This document shows positions 42,154 to 50,194 of a stretch of 64,000 nucleotides of DNA, in pieces. Below the pieces are notes generated by a model. That model searched no databases and was not told where the DNA came from. It saw nothing but the letters and a program-made list of their open reading frames with translations. Position 1 is the first letter of the stretch; each line of letters opens with the position of its first letter. The translations under genes and the position numbers were made by a program. Source of the stretch: JAKALD01 sp963817785 (lineage in GTDB: Bacteria; Pseudomonadota; Gammaproteobacteria; Burkholderiales; SG8-39); NCBI GenBank assembly GCA_963817785.1, contig CAWFPL010000002.1:248001-312000 (forward strand). The letters are read 5' to 3'.

Positions 42154-42249
42154 ATGAACCGCAACACCAGGACCGGGCTGATCCTCGCCAGCATCTCGCT
42201 GGCCTTCCTGCTCGGCTTCATCGCAAGAGTCTGGTATCTGAAGCGATGA
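42154..42249 (+). CDS. cytochrome oxidase small assembly protein
   Basis: A 31-residue protein made of one membrane helix (LILASISLAFLLGFIARVW) between short basic ends. It starts 2 bases after the coxA stop, where Betaproteobacteria carry a tiny oxidase-assembly gene. Its stop overlaps the next ATG (ATGA). Confidence 0.7.
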   Translation: MNRNTRTGLILASISLAFLLGFIARVWYLKR

Positions 42250-42302
42250 GCACGCGCGACGATCTGCGCGCCCGGGCGGCTGCATCGGGAGGGGGCAAGT
42301 GA
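42246..42302 (+). pseudogene. probable ctaG (cox11) remnant, 18 codons
   Basis: The open frame encodes only MSTRDDLRARAAASGGGK. Its ATG overlaps the stop of the small assembly gene, and it is followed directly by the DUF2970 gene; this is the slot that ctaG, the CuB-insertion chaperone, fills in related clusters. The first ten residues resemble a CtaG start and the last eight could be its C-terminus, so a clean in-frame deletion of about 170 codons is a reasonable reading. With so few residues the link is an inference; it could be a spacer ORF. Confidence 0.45.
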
Positions 42303-42511
42303 TGGCCGGCGAGACGCCGGCGCCCAAGCGTGCGGGCCTGCTCGAGGTCGCGAAGACCGTGCTGTCGGCGTTCCTCGGCGTGCGCCGCCGCGCGGATCAC
42401 GAGCGCGCGACCGCCCGCATCAGGCCGGGGCAAGTGGTCGTCGTCGCCGTGATTCTTGCGGCGCTGTTCGTGGTTACGCTCATCACCGTCGTGCACATGG
42501 TGGTCGGCTGA
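42302..42511 (+). CDS. DUF2970 family small membrane protein
   Basis: A 69-residue protein with a basic first half (LLEVAKTVLSAFLGVRRRAD) and one C-terminal membrane helix (VVVVAVILAALFVVTLITVV). DUF2970 genes sit between ctaG and coxC in Betaproteobacteria. A GGGAGGGGG site precedes the ATG, inside the ctaG stub. Function unknown. Confidence 0.78.
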   Translation: MAGETPAPKRAGLLEVAKTVLSAFLGVRRRADHERATARIRPGQVVVVAVILAALFVVTLITVVHMVVG

Positions 42512-42551
42512 GCTCATCGGCAATCAGGAAAAAGCACAGGGAGAAATCGAA

Positions 42552-43418
42552 ATGGCGCAGTCTGCATCCACCCCAGCACGGCAGCACTACTACGTGCCGC
42601 AGCCCATGGCGTGGCCGATCATGGGCTCAGTGGCGCTGTTCTGCATGGCCCTGGGCGCGGTGTTCGTGTTCAACGGCATGATGCCCGGCTGGATCTCGAT
42701 CGCGCTCGGATTCATGATCCTGCTGTACATGATGTTCCGCTGGTTCGGTGACGTGATCCGCGAATCGGAGAGCGGCAAGTACGGCGCCTGGGAGGACGTG
42801 TCGTTCCGCTGGGGGATGAGCTGGTTCATCTTCTCGGAGGTGATGTTCTTCGCCGCGTTTTTCGGCGCCCTGTTCTACACACGCGTGATCTCGGTTCCGG
42901 ATCTCGCGAGCATCACCAGCCACGAGTACGCCTGGCCCGGCTTTTCCGGCCGCTGGCCGTCGGCGGGGCCGGCATTCGCGGCGGCCTTTTCGCCCATGGC
43001 GGCGTGGGGTATTCCGGCAATCAACACGCTGCTGCTGCTCTCCTCGGGCGTCACCGTGACGATCGCGCACTGGGCGCTGAAGGAGAACAAGCGCTTCCAG
43101 CTCAACCTGTTCCTGTTTTTCACCGTGGCCCTCGGCGTGACGTTCCTCGTGCTCCAGGCGCACGAGTACGGCCATGCTTACAGTGAACTGAATCTCAAGC
43201 TGACGACCGGGGTCTACGGCTCGACCTTCTTCATGCTCACCGGTTTCCACGGCTTTCACGTCACCGTCGGTGCGATCATGCTGTCGGTGATCCTGGGGCG
43301 CAGCCTCGCCGGGCACTTCAAGCCCGAGCACCACTTCGCCTTCGAGGCGGTGGCGTGGTACTGGCACTTCGTGGACGTGGTGTGGCTGTGCCTGTTCATC
43401 TTCGTGTACTGGCTGTGA
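42552..43418 (+). CDS. coxC: cytochrome c oxidase subunit III
   Basis: A 288-residue membrane protein with seven helices. YYVPQPMAWPIMGSVALF, FRWGMSWFIFSEVMFFAAFF, LQAHEYGHAYSEL and FHGFHVTVGAIML match subunit III. It stabilises subunit I and its proton uptake. The start has a GGGAGA site. A strong terminator follows 74 bases after the stop. Confidence 0.97.
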   Translation: MAQSASTPARQHYYVPQPMAWPIMGSVALFCMALGAVFVFNGMMPGWISIALGFMILLYMMFRWFGDVIRESESGKYGAWEDVSFRWGMSWFIFSEVMFFAAFFGALFYTRVISVPDLASITSHEYAWPGFSGRWPSAGPAFAAAFSPMAAWGIPAINTLLLLSSGVTVTIAHWALKENKRFQLNLFLFFTVALGVTFLVLQAHEYGHAYSELNLKLTTGVYGSTFFMLTGFHGFHVTVGAIMLSVILGRSLAGHFKPEHHFAFEAVAWYWHFVDVVWLCLFIFVYWL

Positions 43419-43492
43419 GGCGCGCAGCGCGCGGCCATCGCTGGACAACAAGGAGGAGAGCGCCGCAGTAGCGCTCCGGAGGAGGAGCTTCG

Positions 43493-43520
43493 ATGCCGCA
43501 CTGGGTGCGGCATTTTTTTT
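43493..43520 (+). terminator. rho-independent terminator after coxC
   Basis: ATGCCGCA pairs perfectly with TGCGGCAT around a 5-base loop and runs into eight T. Two GGAGGAG-like sequences precede it, and the stem itself begins with an ATG. Confidence 0.9.
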
Positions 43521-43533
43521 CGGGATGCGCGGC

Positions 43534-43728
43534 CTACAGGCGGCCGTGAATGAAACCGAAGTAGTATCCGGCCATCAAAAACAGGAACAGCGCGATCGAC
43601 AGGCCGACGCGGAACATGAGCGCCTTGACCGCGCGCGTCGAGCCGCCACGGTCGTGGAACACGAAAAACAGCGCCGAGCCGAGGCTGGCGATGATCAGCA
43701 CGAGCACGGCGATCACGAAGTAGCGCAT
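43534..43728 (-). CDS. DUF2909 twin-transmembrane protein
   Basis: A 64-residue protein with two hydrophobic helices (FVIAVLVLIIASLGSALFFV and LSIALFLFLMAGYYFGFI) around a basic loop. It is the only leftward gene inside the oxidase cluster, a place it holds in other Betaproteobacteria. No ribosome site is visible; an 11-bp hairpin ends 7 bases upstream of its ATG. Confidence 0.78.
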   Translation of the reverse strand: MRYFVIAVLVLIIASLGSALFFVFHDRGGSTRAVKALMFRVGLSIALFLFLMAGYYFGFIHGRL

Positions 43729-43735
43729 ACAAATC

Positions 43736-43761
43736 GCGGGGCGCGAAACGTCGCGCCCCGC
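43736..43761. other. perfect 11-bp hairpin between DUF2909 gene and surf1
   Basis: GCGGGGCGCGA and TCGCGCCCCGC flank a 4-base loop. In the leftward direction it lies in the leader of the DUF2909 gene where a ribosome site would be expected. No T run follows on either strand. Confidence 0.6.
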
Positions 43762-43808
43762 ATCCCTGAAAAGGGCAGTGTAACGGATCGGTTCACCAGC
43801 CTCCAAGC

Positions 43809-44534
43809 ATGCCGCTGACTTTTTTCGGTCGTTCTTTCCGTCCCAAGTGGTGGGCCCTGCCGCTCGCGGCGGCGGGCTGCGCCGCGTTCGTCGCGCTCGG
43901 CAACTGGCAGAGCCGGCGCGCCGAGGACAAGCGCGCGCTGCAGGCGCGCTTCGACGCCGCGCTGAACGGCCCGGCGCTCGAGCTTCCCGGACGGCCGGTC
44001 GAGCCCGCGGCATACGTGCTGCGGCGCGTCGCGGCGCGCGGCGAGTTCGTGCCCAAGTACACGGTGCTGCTCGAGGACAAGATGTACCAGGGACGCATCG
44101 GCTACCACGTCGTCACGCCGCTGTGCCAGAGCGGCGCGAAGATCTGCGTGCTGGTCAATCGGGGCTGGGTGGTGGCGGGCGAGCGCCGCGACCAGCTGCC
44201 CGAGGTGCGTACGCCGGCGGGCGTGCAGCGCGTCGAGGGCCTGGCACTCGCGCGCTTTCCACGCGCGCTGGAGCCCTTCAAGCACAAGCCCACGGGCCGG
44301 TTGTGGCTCAACGTCCGGGTGAAGGATTTCGAGGCCTGGTCGGGGCTCGCGCTGCAGCCGATCGTGATGGAGCAGCTCTCGCCCGCGGACGACGGGCTGA
44401 TCCGCGACTGGCCTCGCCCGGACACCCACATCGAGATGAACGAGAGCTACGCACTGCAATGGTATTTGTTCGCCTCGCTGGCGGTCGTACTGTTCTTCGT
44501 CCTGAGTCTGCGCCGCCATGAGCATTCTTCCTAA
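43809..44534 (+). CDS. SURF1 family oxidase assembly protein
   Basis: A 241-residue protein with a membrane helix at each end (about 13-33 and 212-232) and a periplasmic domain between. LGNWQSRRAEDKRAL, GRIGYHVVTPLC, LVNRGWVVAG and ESYALQWYLFASLA are SURF1 signatures. It helps haem a insertion into subunit I. Overlaps the following gene by 17 bases. Confidence 0.92.
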   Translation: MPLTFFGRSFRPKWWALPLAAAGCAAFVALGNWQSRRAEDKRALQARFDAALNGPALELPGRPVEPAAYVLRRVAARGEFVPKYTVLLEDKMYQGRIGYHVVTPLCQSGAKICVLVNRGWVVAGERRDQLPEVRTPAGVQRVEGLALARFPRALEPFKHKPTGRLWLNVRVKDFEAWSGLALQPIVMEQLSPADDGLIRDWPRPDTHIEMNESYALQWYLFASLAVVLFFVLSLRRHEHSS

Positions 44535-45105
44535 GGACCCGGTGAAGCGCGGCCGGCTGATCCTGCTTGCCATCGGGGTGGTGTTCGCGCTGCCGATCGC
44601 GGCGGCGTGGACCGCGTATCTTCTCGGCTGGGCGCCCGGCGGCACCAGCAACTACGGCGACCTGATCAAGCCGCATCCCGCCCCGGACACGCCGCTGACC
44701 GCGCTCGACGGCCGCCCGTTCCGCCTGTCGCAGTTGCGCGGCAAGTGGGTGATGCTCGCGTTCGACAGCCCCGCCTGCGACGAGTCGTGCGTGCGCAAGC
44801 TGTACTACATGCGCCAGATCCGAGTCGCCCAGGGGGACAACATGGGTCGAGTCGAGCGGGTCTGGATCCTGACCGCTGCGGGGACGCCGGGCGCGGCGCT
44901 GCTCGCGGCTTACCCCGGCATGCACGTGGCGCGCGCGCCAAGCCCGGACTTCGAGCGCGGCTTTCCGGCCTCCGACAGGCCCACGCATCACGTCTACCTG
45001 ATCGATCCGCTCGGCAACGTCATGATGCGCTTTCCGCGCGATCCCAACCCCTCGCGCATGCTCAAGGACCTGCAGCGCCTTCTGAGGTATTCGTCAGCCG
45101 GATGA
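44518..45105 (+). CDS. SCO-like thioredoxin-fold protein, oxidase cluster
   Basis: A 195-residue protein with one N-terminal membrane helix (LILLAIGVVFALPIAAAWTA) and a periplasmic thioredoxin-like domain. It has a CDESC motif near residue 83 and a histidine in PTHHVYLIDP, the spacing of copper-binding SCO proteins, although overall likeness to SCO1 is weak. A copper or thiol role for the CuA site is likely. ATGA overlap with ctaA. Confidence 0.75.
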   Translation: MSILPKDPVKRGRLILLAIGVVFALPIAAAWTAYLLGWAPGGTSNYGDLIKPHPAPDTPLTALDGRPFRLSQLRGKWVMLAFDSPACDESCVRKLYYMRQIRVAQGDNMGRVERVWILTAAGTPGAALLAAYPGMHVARAPSPDFERGFPASDRPTHHVYLIDPLGNVMMRFPRDPNPSRMLKDLQRLLRYSSAG

Positions 45106-46106
45106 AACACTACCGATTGCTCGTTGTCGTCGCCGCGCTTCTCGCTTTCGTCGTGGTCGTGGTCGGCGCGTACGTGCGCTTGTCCGACGCCGGGCTGGGC
45201 TGCCCGGACTGGCCGGGTTGCTACGGCAAGCTCACGCCGGACGCTGCGGCGCCGAAGATCGCGCAGGCGGTGGCCGAGCAGGGCGGCACGTTCGGTCCGG
45301 TCTCACTGCACAAGGCCTGGAAGGAGATGGGGCACCGCTACCTCGCCGGTACGCTCGGGATGCTGATCCTCGCGATCGCGTTCATGGCGTGGCGGCGCCG
45401 GCACGCGACGGGGCAGTCTCCCTGGCTGCCCACGGCGCTCGTGCTGGTAGTCATGCTGCAGGCTGCGCTGGGCATGTGGACCGTGACGCTGTTGCTCAAG
45501 CCGGCGATCGTAACCGGCCACCTGATCGGGGGCATGATCACGCTGGCGTTGTTGACTTGGCTCGCGCTCGCACAATGGCGCTACGACCAAGCCCCCCGCG
45601 CGCGCAGCCTTCGCGGCCCGGCGGCCTTCGGGCTCGCGGTGCTCGCGGTGCAGATCGTGCTGGGCGGATGGGTGAGCACTAACTACGCGGCGCTCGCCTG
45701 CCCGGATCTGCCTTTATGCCACGGCCAGCTGGTGCCGCCGATGGACTTCCACGACGCGTTCCACGTGATCCGCAATCTTGGCATGAGCGCAGACGGCCAG
45801 CTGCTGCCGCTGCAGGCGCTGGTGGCGATCCACTGGACGCATCGCATGTTCGCGCTGGTCGCCGCGACGGTGCTCGGCTGGCTCGCCTGGCGCGCGCAGC
45901 GCGTGGCGGAGCTGCGCGCCCTGGGCGCCTTCGTAGCGGCCGCCCTCGTGCTGCAAATCTCGCTCGGCGTGGCGAACGTGCTGCTCAGCTTGCCGTTGCC
46001 ACTGGCTGATGCGCACAACGCGGGCGCCGCGCTTCTGCTGGTCGCGGTCATCGTGCTAAACTTCTTCGCCTTCAGCGGGGCCGCGCCCCGCGTGCGTCAG
46101 ACCTAG
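45102..46106 (+). CDS. ctaA: haem A synthase
   Basis: A 334-residue membrane protein with eight helices in two similar halves. VGAYVRLSDAGLGCPDWPGCYG near residues 21-42, HRYLAGTLGML, GHLIGGMITLALL and HWTHRMFALVAA carry the conserved cysteines and haem histidines of CtaA/Cox15. It oxidises haem O to haem A. Its partner ctaB follows 7 bases later. Confidence 0.95.
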   Translation: MKHYRLLVVVAALLAFVVVVVGAYVRLSDAGLGCPDWPGCYGKLTPDAAAPKIAQAVAEQGGTFGPVSLHKAWKEMGHRYLAGTLGMLILAIAFMAWRRRHATGQSPWLPTALVLVVMLQAALGMWTVTLLLKPAIVTGHLIGGMITLALLTWLALAQWRYDQAPRARSLRGPAAFGLAVLAVQIVLGGWVSTNYAALACPDLPLCHGQLVPPMDFHDAFHVIRNLGMSADGQLLPLQALVAIHWTHRMFALVAATVLGWLAWRAQRVAELRALGAFVAAALVLQISLGVANVLLSLPLPLADAHNAGAALLLVAVIVLNFFAFSGAAPRVRQT

Positions 46107-46113
46107 TGCGCCC

Positions 46114-47019
46114 GTGACTTCGCAAGCCCTTTCCGCCGCATCCGCCAGGACCTTCGCGCAGCGTGCGCGGGCGTTTTACGCGCTCACTAAGCCGCGCGTG
46201 GTGTCGCTGATCGTGTTCACCGCCGTGATCGGCATGTTCCTCGCATCGCCCGGCATGGTGCCACCGCACGTGCTGCTGGCCGGCACGCTCGGCATCGCGC
46301 TGGTCGCGGGCGGCGCTGCTGCGGTGAACTGCTTGGTCGAGCAGCGGATCGACGCGGCGATGCAGCGCACGCGCTGGCGCCCGTTGCCGCGCGGCGAGCT
46401 GAGCCAGCTGCAGACCCTGATATTCGCCGGCGTGGTCGGCGGCCTCGGTCTCTGGATCCTGGTGCAGTTCGTCAACGCCCTCACGATGTGGCTGACGCTG
46501 GGTACCTTCGTCGGCTACGCGATCGTCTACACGGTGATTCTCAAGCCCGCGACGCCGCAGAACATCGTGATCGGCGGCGCCTCCGGCGCGATGCCGCCGG
46601 TGCTGGGCTGGGCCGCGGTCACGGGTGACGTGAGCCTCCAGGCGATGCTGCTCTTCCTGATCATCTTCGCGTGGACGCCGCCGCACTTCTGGTCGCTCGC
46701 GCTGTACCGCACCGAGGACTACGCGCGGGCGGGCTTGCCGATGCTGCCCGTGACGCACGGCAAGCGCTACACGCAGCTGCAGGTGCTGCTCTACACGCTG
46801 ATCCTGTTCGCAGTGAGTCTGCTGCCGTTCGCGATCCGGATGAGCGGCTGGCTCTATCTGGCCGCCGCCTGTGCCCTCGGCGCCGCCTTCGTCGCCTATG
46901 CGGTGCGGCTGTACGTCGCTTACAGCGACGCGCTCGCGCGCCGCACCTTCCGCTTCTCGATCCTCTACCTGTCCTTGCTGTTTGCCGCGCTGCTCATCGA
47001 CCACTACCTGGCGTTCTAG
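46114..47019 (+). CDS. ctaB: protoheme IX farnesyltransferase (haem O synthase)
   Basis: A 301-residue UbiA-family prenyltransferase with about nine helices. YALTKPRVVSLIVFTAVIGM, the Asp-containing NCLVEQRIDAAMQRTRWRPL and FAWTPPHFWSLAL are family signatures. It adds farnesyl to haem B. GTG start. Confidence 0.95.
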   Translation: MTSQALSAASARTFAQRARAFYALTKPRVVSLIVFTAVIGMFLASPGMVPPHVLLAGTLGIALVAGGAAAVNCLVEQRIDAAMQRTRWRPLPRGELSQLQTLIFAGVVGGLGLWILVQFVNALTMWLTLGTFVGYAIVYTVILKPATPQNIVIGGASGAMPPVLGWAAVTGDVSLQAMLLFLIIFAWTPPHFWSLALYRTEDYARAGLPMLPVTHGKRYTQLQVLLYTLILFAVSLLPFAIRMSGWLYLAAACALGAAFVAYAVRLYVAYSDALARRTFRFSILYLSLLFAALLIDHYLAF

Positions 47020-47593
47020 CCTGGTTGCGCTGATCGCGCTGCTGGCCCTCGCCGGCTGCAGCCCCGGCGGCCCGAAGTTCAAGGGCTCCGACATTACCGG
47101 CGTCGATTACGGCAAGGGTTTCGCACTGACCGACCAGCATGGCCGCCTGCGGCACCTGCAGGACTTCCGCGGCAAGGTGGTGGTGCTGTTTTTCGGCTAC
47201 ACGCACTGCCCGGACGTCTGCCCGACGACGCTCGCCGCCTTCGCGCAGGTGATGCGGCAGCTCGGCCCCGACGCCGAGCGCGTGCAGGTGCTGTTCGTGA
47301 CCCTGGATCCGCAGCGCGACACGCAGGCCGCGCTGGCGCAATACGTGCCTGCCTTCGACCCGCGCTTTCTCGGGCTCTACGGCGACGAGGCCGCGACGCG
47401 ACGCACGGCCAAGGAGTTCAGGATCTTCTACGACAAAGAGCCCGGGGAGACGCCCGGCGACTACACGCTGGATCACAGCTCGCAGAGCTACGTATTCGAC
47501 ACCAGGGGCCGTTTGCGCCTGATGGAGCGCGAAAGCGAGATCGTCGCGGACCTGCCGCACGACATTCGCGCGCTGCTGAAGGAGAACGGCTAG
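46982..47593 (+). CDS. SCO family copper chaperone lipoprotein
   Basis: A protein of about 190-203 residues. A signal peptide ends in lipobox LAGC, followed by a thioredoxin fold with CPDVC in FFGYTHCPDVCPTTL and the copper histidine in YTLDHSSQSYVFD. It delivers copper to the CuA site of subunit II. The start is unclear: no ATG or GTG lies near the signal peptide. The TTG used here, inside ctaB, gives an N-terminus with arginines; a CTG at 47021 is the other option. Confidence 0.85.
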   Translation: MPRCSSTTTWRSSLVALIALLALAGCSPGGPKFKGSDITGVDYGKGFALTDQHGRLRHLQDFRGKVVVLFFGYTHCPDVCPTTLAAFAQVMRQLGPDAERVQVLFVTLDPQRDTQAALAQYVPAFDPRFLGLYGDEAATRRTAKEFRIFYDKEPGETPGDYTLDHSSQSYVFDTRGRLRLMERESEIVADLPHDIRALLKENG

Positions 47594-47624
47594 CGGCGCG
47601 CGGCCGCCGAGCCCTGGCGCCCTG

Positions 47625-48524
47625 CTAGGCCGCTGCGGGCGCCCTCAAGGCGCGGGGCGCGCCGGCCTGCGCGTCCATGACCGTGCGCATTTTCTCCAGC
47701 GCCTTGGACTCGATCTGGCGAATGCGCTCCGCCGAGACCTTGAATTCGGCGGCAAGCTCGTGCAGCGTGGACGCGTCCTTCTCCTTGAGCCAGCGCGCTT
47801 CGATGATGCGGCGGCTGCGGGCGTCCAGGCTTTCCAGCGCCCGCACCAGACCGGCGGCGCCGACGCGCGCATTTTCCTCGGTCTCGAGCACGCGCGACGG
47901 CTCGTCGTCCTGATTGGCGGCGAGGTAATGCACCGGAGCGTAGCCATCCTCGTCGTCGTCCGCCTCGAAGGTCACTTCGTGACCGGCCAGGCGCGTCTCC
48001 ATCTCGACCACTTCCTCGGGCTTCACCTTGAGCTCGGCCGCGACCCGCCCGACTTCCTCGCTGGTGAGCGCCCCCAGTCCCGGCTTCATCGAGCGCAGGT
48101 TGAAGAACAGCTTCCTCTGCGCCTTGGTGGTGGCCACCTTCACCAGCCGCCAGTTGCGCAGGATGTACTCGTGGATCTCCGCCTTGATCCAGTGGATCGC
48201 GAAGGAGACCAGACGCACGCCGCGCGACGGATCGAAGCGCTTCACCGCCTTCATCAGACCGACGTTACCTTCCTGGATCAGGTCGGCGTGCGGCAGCCCG
48301 TAGCCGAGGTAGCCGCGCGCGATCGAGACCACGAGACGCAGATGCGAGACGACCAGTTGCCGCGCCGCATCGAGGTCGTCGTGCTCGCGCAAGCGGCGCC
48401 CCAGCGCCCGCTCATCCTCTGCGCTGAGAATGGGAAAACGGCTGACCGTCTGGATGTATGCCTCGAGGCTGCCGGTCGCCATCGGAATGGGGACCGCCAC
48501 GGGCGAAGTCATCGGAAGCGACAT
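47625..48524 (-). CDS. rpoH: heat-shock sigma factor sigma-32
   Basis: A 299-residue sigma factor. Region 2 has LIQEGNVGLMKAVKRFDPSRG and FAIHWIKAEIHEYILRNWRL; the RpoH box QRKLFFNLR follows near residue 131; region 4 ends in HELAAEFKVSAERIRQIESKALEKMR. A strong AAGGAGGT site precedes the ATG. A CIRCE element overlaps its promoter. It would drive the hslVU and hsp20 promoters seen in this window. Confidence 0.97.
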   Translation of the reverse strand: MSLPMTSPVAVPIPMATGSLEAYIQTVSRFPILSAEDERALGRRLREHDDLDAARQLVVSHLRLVVSIARGYLGYGLPHADLIQEGNVGLMKAVKRFDPSRGVRLVSFAIHWIKAEIHEYILRNWRLVKVATTKAQRKLFFNLRSMKPGLGALTSEEVGRVAAELKVKPEEVVEMETRLAGHEVTFEADDDEDGYAPVHYLAANQDDEPSRVLETEENARVGAAGLVRALESLDARSRRIIEARWLKEKDASTLHELAAEFKVSAERIRQIESKALEKMRTVMDAQAGAPRALRAPAAA

Positions 48525-48548
48525 GGCACTACCTCCTTGCGCTGAATT

Positions 48549-48575
48549 TTAGCACTCGCCCAATTAGAGTGCTAA
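48549..48575. promoter_or_regulatory. CIRCE element (HrcA operator) upstream of rpoH
   Basis: TTAGCACTC-N9-GAGTGCTAA, a perfect match to CIRCE, lies 25 bases before the rpoH ATG and covers the proposed -10 box. HrcA binding here would repress rpoH. The hrcA gene is not in the window. Confidence 0.95.
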
Positions 48576-48592
48576 GAGGGGCTGAAGTTCAA
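48563..48592 (-). promoter_or_regulatory. rpoH: rpoH promoter overlapping CIRCE
   Basis: Leftward, TTGAAC and TCTAAT are 18 bases apart; the -10 lies inside the CIRCE palindrome. Confidence 0.5.
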
Positions 48593-48614
48593 CCAGGGCC
48601 ACGCCCACGCCCCC

Positions 48615-49523
48615 CTATTTTGGCTCTATTTCATGTAAGTATTTACTTACAGACAGATATGCGCCCAGCCAGCCGAGGGCCGCGGAGAAGGCGACCAGCG
48701 CGCCCGTATCCCCCGGCGAGAGGAAGGCAAGCTGGAAGTCCGAGCCATAGGCGCGCGCCAGCTCGCGGACTCCGCCGTTGAGCCCCGCGAGCCCGGCCCT
48801 CAGGATCGCGAAGGCGATCAGCCCGCCCGCCGCACCCTGCAGCAGCCCGAGGTAGAAGAACGGGCGCCGAATGAACGCATCGGTGGCCCCGATCAGCTTC
48901 GAGAGCTCGATTTCGTCGCGCTGCGTGAGCATCTGTAGCCGGATCGTATTGAAGGTGACCGCCACCAGAGCGACTCCGAGCAGCGCCGACAGCAAGGCGA
49001 CCGCCAGCCGGCCGAGGTCGAGCAGCGCGGCCAGGCGCCGTGCCCAGGCCGAATCTACCTGGACCAACGCGACCGAGGGCGCGGCGCGCAGGCTCGCCGC
49101 GAGAGCGTCCAGGGCTTCCGGACGCGGGTTCTTGGCGCGCACCACGAATGCGTCGGGCAGCGGGTTGTGGTCCAGCGCCGCGACGACGTCGCCGAGCCCC
49201 GCGCTTTGCTGCAGCTCCTTGAGGGCGGCCTCGCGCGGAATGAAGCGGAAATCGCGCACTCGCGCGTCCGACCTGAGCCGTGCGCCCAGCGCGTCCGCGT
49301 CGGCGCGCGCGGCCGCGGCGCGCATGAACACGGTGAGCTCCGGCTCGAGGGTGAAGCGCTGCGTCACCGCGCGCAGGTTGGCGAGCAGTGCGTAGCCGCC
49401 TGCCGGCAGCGACAGCGTCACTCCGATCACCAGCACGTTGAGCAGGCTCGCGGCGCGTTGCGCGGTGAATCTGCCAAGCGCCGCACGCAACGCCTGGCGG
49501 TGCTGCCTGAGCCAGCTCCTCAT
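48615..49523 (-). CDS. ftsX: cell division protein FtsX
   Basis: A 302-residue membrane protein with four helices: one after a basic N-terminus, three at the C-terminal end, and a periplasmic domain between. AVTFNTIRLQMLTQRDEIEL followed by SKLIGAT and FLYLGLLQGAAGG-type blocks are typical. With FtsE it forms a transporter-like complex that activates cell-wall amidases through EnvC, which is also encoded in this window. ATGA overlap with ftsE. Confidence 0.95.
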   Translation of the reverse strand: MRSWLRQHRQALRAALGRFTAQRAASLLNVLVIGVTLSLPAGGYALLANLRAVTQRFTLEPELTVFMRAAAARADADALGARLRSDARVRDFRFIPREAALKELQQSAGLGDVVAALDHNPLPDAFVVRAKNPRPEALDALAASLRAAPSVALVQVDSAWARRLAALLDLGRLAVALLSALLGVALVAVTFNTIRLQMLTQRDEIELSKLIGATDAFIRRPFFYLGLLQGAAGGLIAFAILRAGLAGLNGGVRELARAYGSDFQLAFLSPGDTGALVAFSAALGWLGAYLSVSKYLHEIEPK

Positions 49524-50194
49524 GTCGCCGCCGGCGCCGCGTCGTCGACCAGCCGGCCTGCGGCAAGCCGCAGCACGCGCTTCGCGTAGCGCTGGATCAG
49601 CGCTTCGTCGTGGGTCGCGATCAGCACGGTGACCCCGATCCGGTTGAAGGCGACGAAGATCTCGAGGATCAGCGCCGCCGACTCGGCATCCAGATTGGCC
49701 GTAGGCTCGTCGGCGATCAGGATCGAGGGGCGATTCACGACCGCGCGCGCGATCGCCAGCCGCTGCTGCTCGCCGCCGGAGAGCTGGATCGGGTTGGCGC
49801 GCTCGCGACCCAGCAGCCCGACCTTGTCGAGCGCGGCCCGCGCCCGGCGCGCCGCCTGCTGCGGCGCATGCCCGCCGATGGCGAGCGGTAGCATGACGTT
49901 GTCGTAGACGCTGCGGTCGTACAGCAGCTTCTGATCCTGGAACACCAGCCCGAGGTTGCGCCGCAGAAAGGGCACCGCGGCGCGCTTGAGCGCGGCGACG
50001 TTCTGGCCGCTGACGATCACCGAGCCGCTGGTGGGCCGCTCGATCGCGGGAATCAGCTTGAGCAGCGTGCTCTTGCCGGCGCCAGAGTGCCCGCCGAGAA
50101 ACGCGAGCTCACCGGCCTGGATCGAAAACGACAGGCCGTGCAGGGCCTCCTGGCCGCCGGGGTAGCGCTTGGAGACGTTCGAGAAGCTAATCAA
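49520..50194 (-). CDS. ftsE: cell division ATP-binding protein FtsE
   Basis: A 224-residue ABC ATPase. GGHSGAGKSTLLKL is Walker A, LSGGEQQRLAIARAVVNRPS the signature, ILIADEPTANLD Walker B, and THDEALI the switch histidine. A TTG start inside the ftsY end gives the normal ISFSNVSKRYPGG N-terminus. Pairs with FtsX. Confidence 0.95.
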   Translation of the reverse strand: MISFSNVSKRYPGGQEALHGLSFSIQAGELAFLGGHSGAGKSTLLKLIPAIERPTSGSVIVSGQNVAALKRAAVPFLRRNLGLVFQDQKLLYDRSVYDNVMLPLAIGGHAPQQAARRARAALDKVGLLGRERANPIQLSGGEQQRLAIARAVVNRPSILIADEPTANLDAESAALILEIFVAFNRIGVTVLIATHDEALIQRYAKRVLRLAAGRLVDDAAPAAT

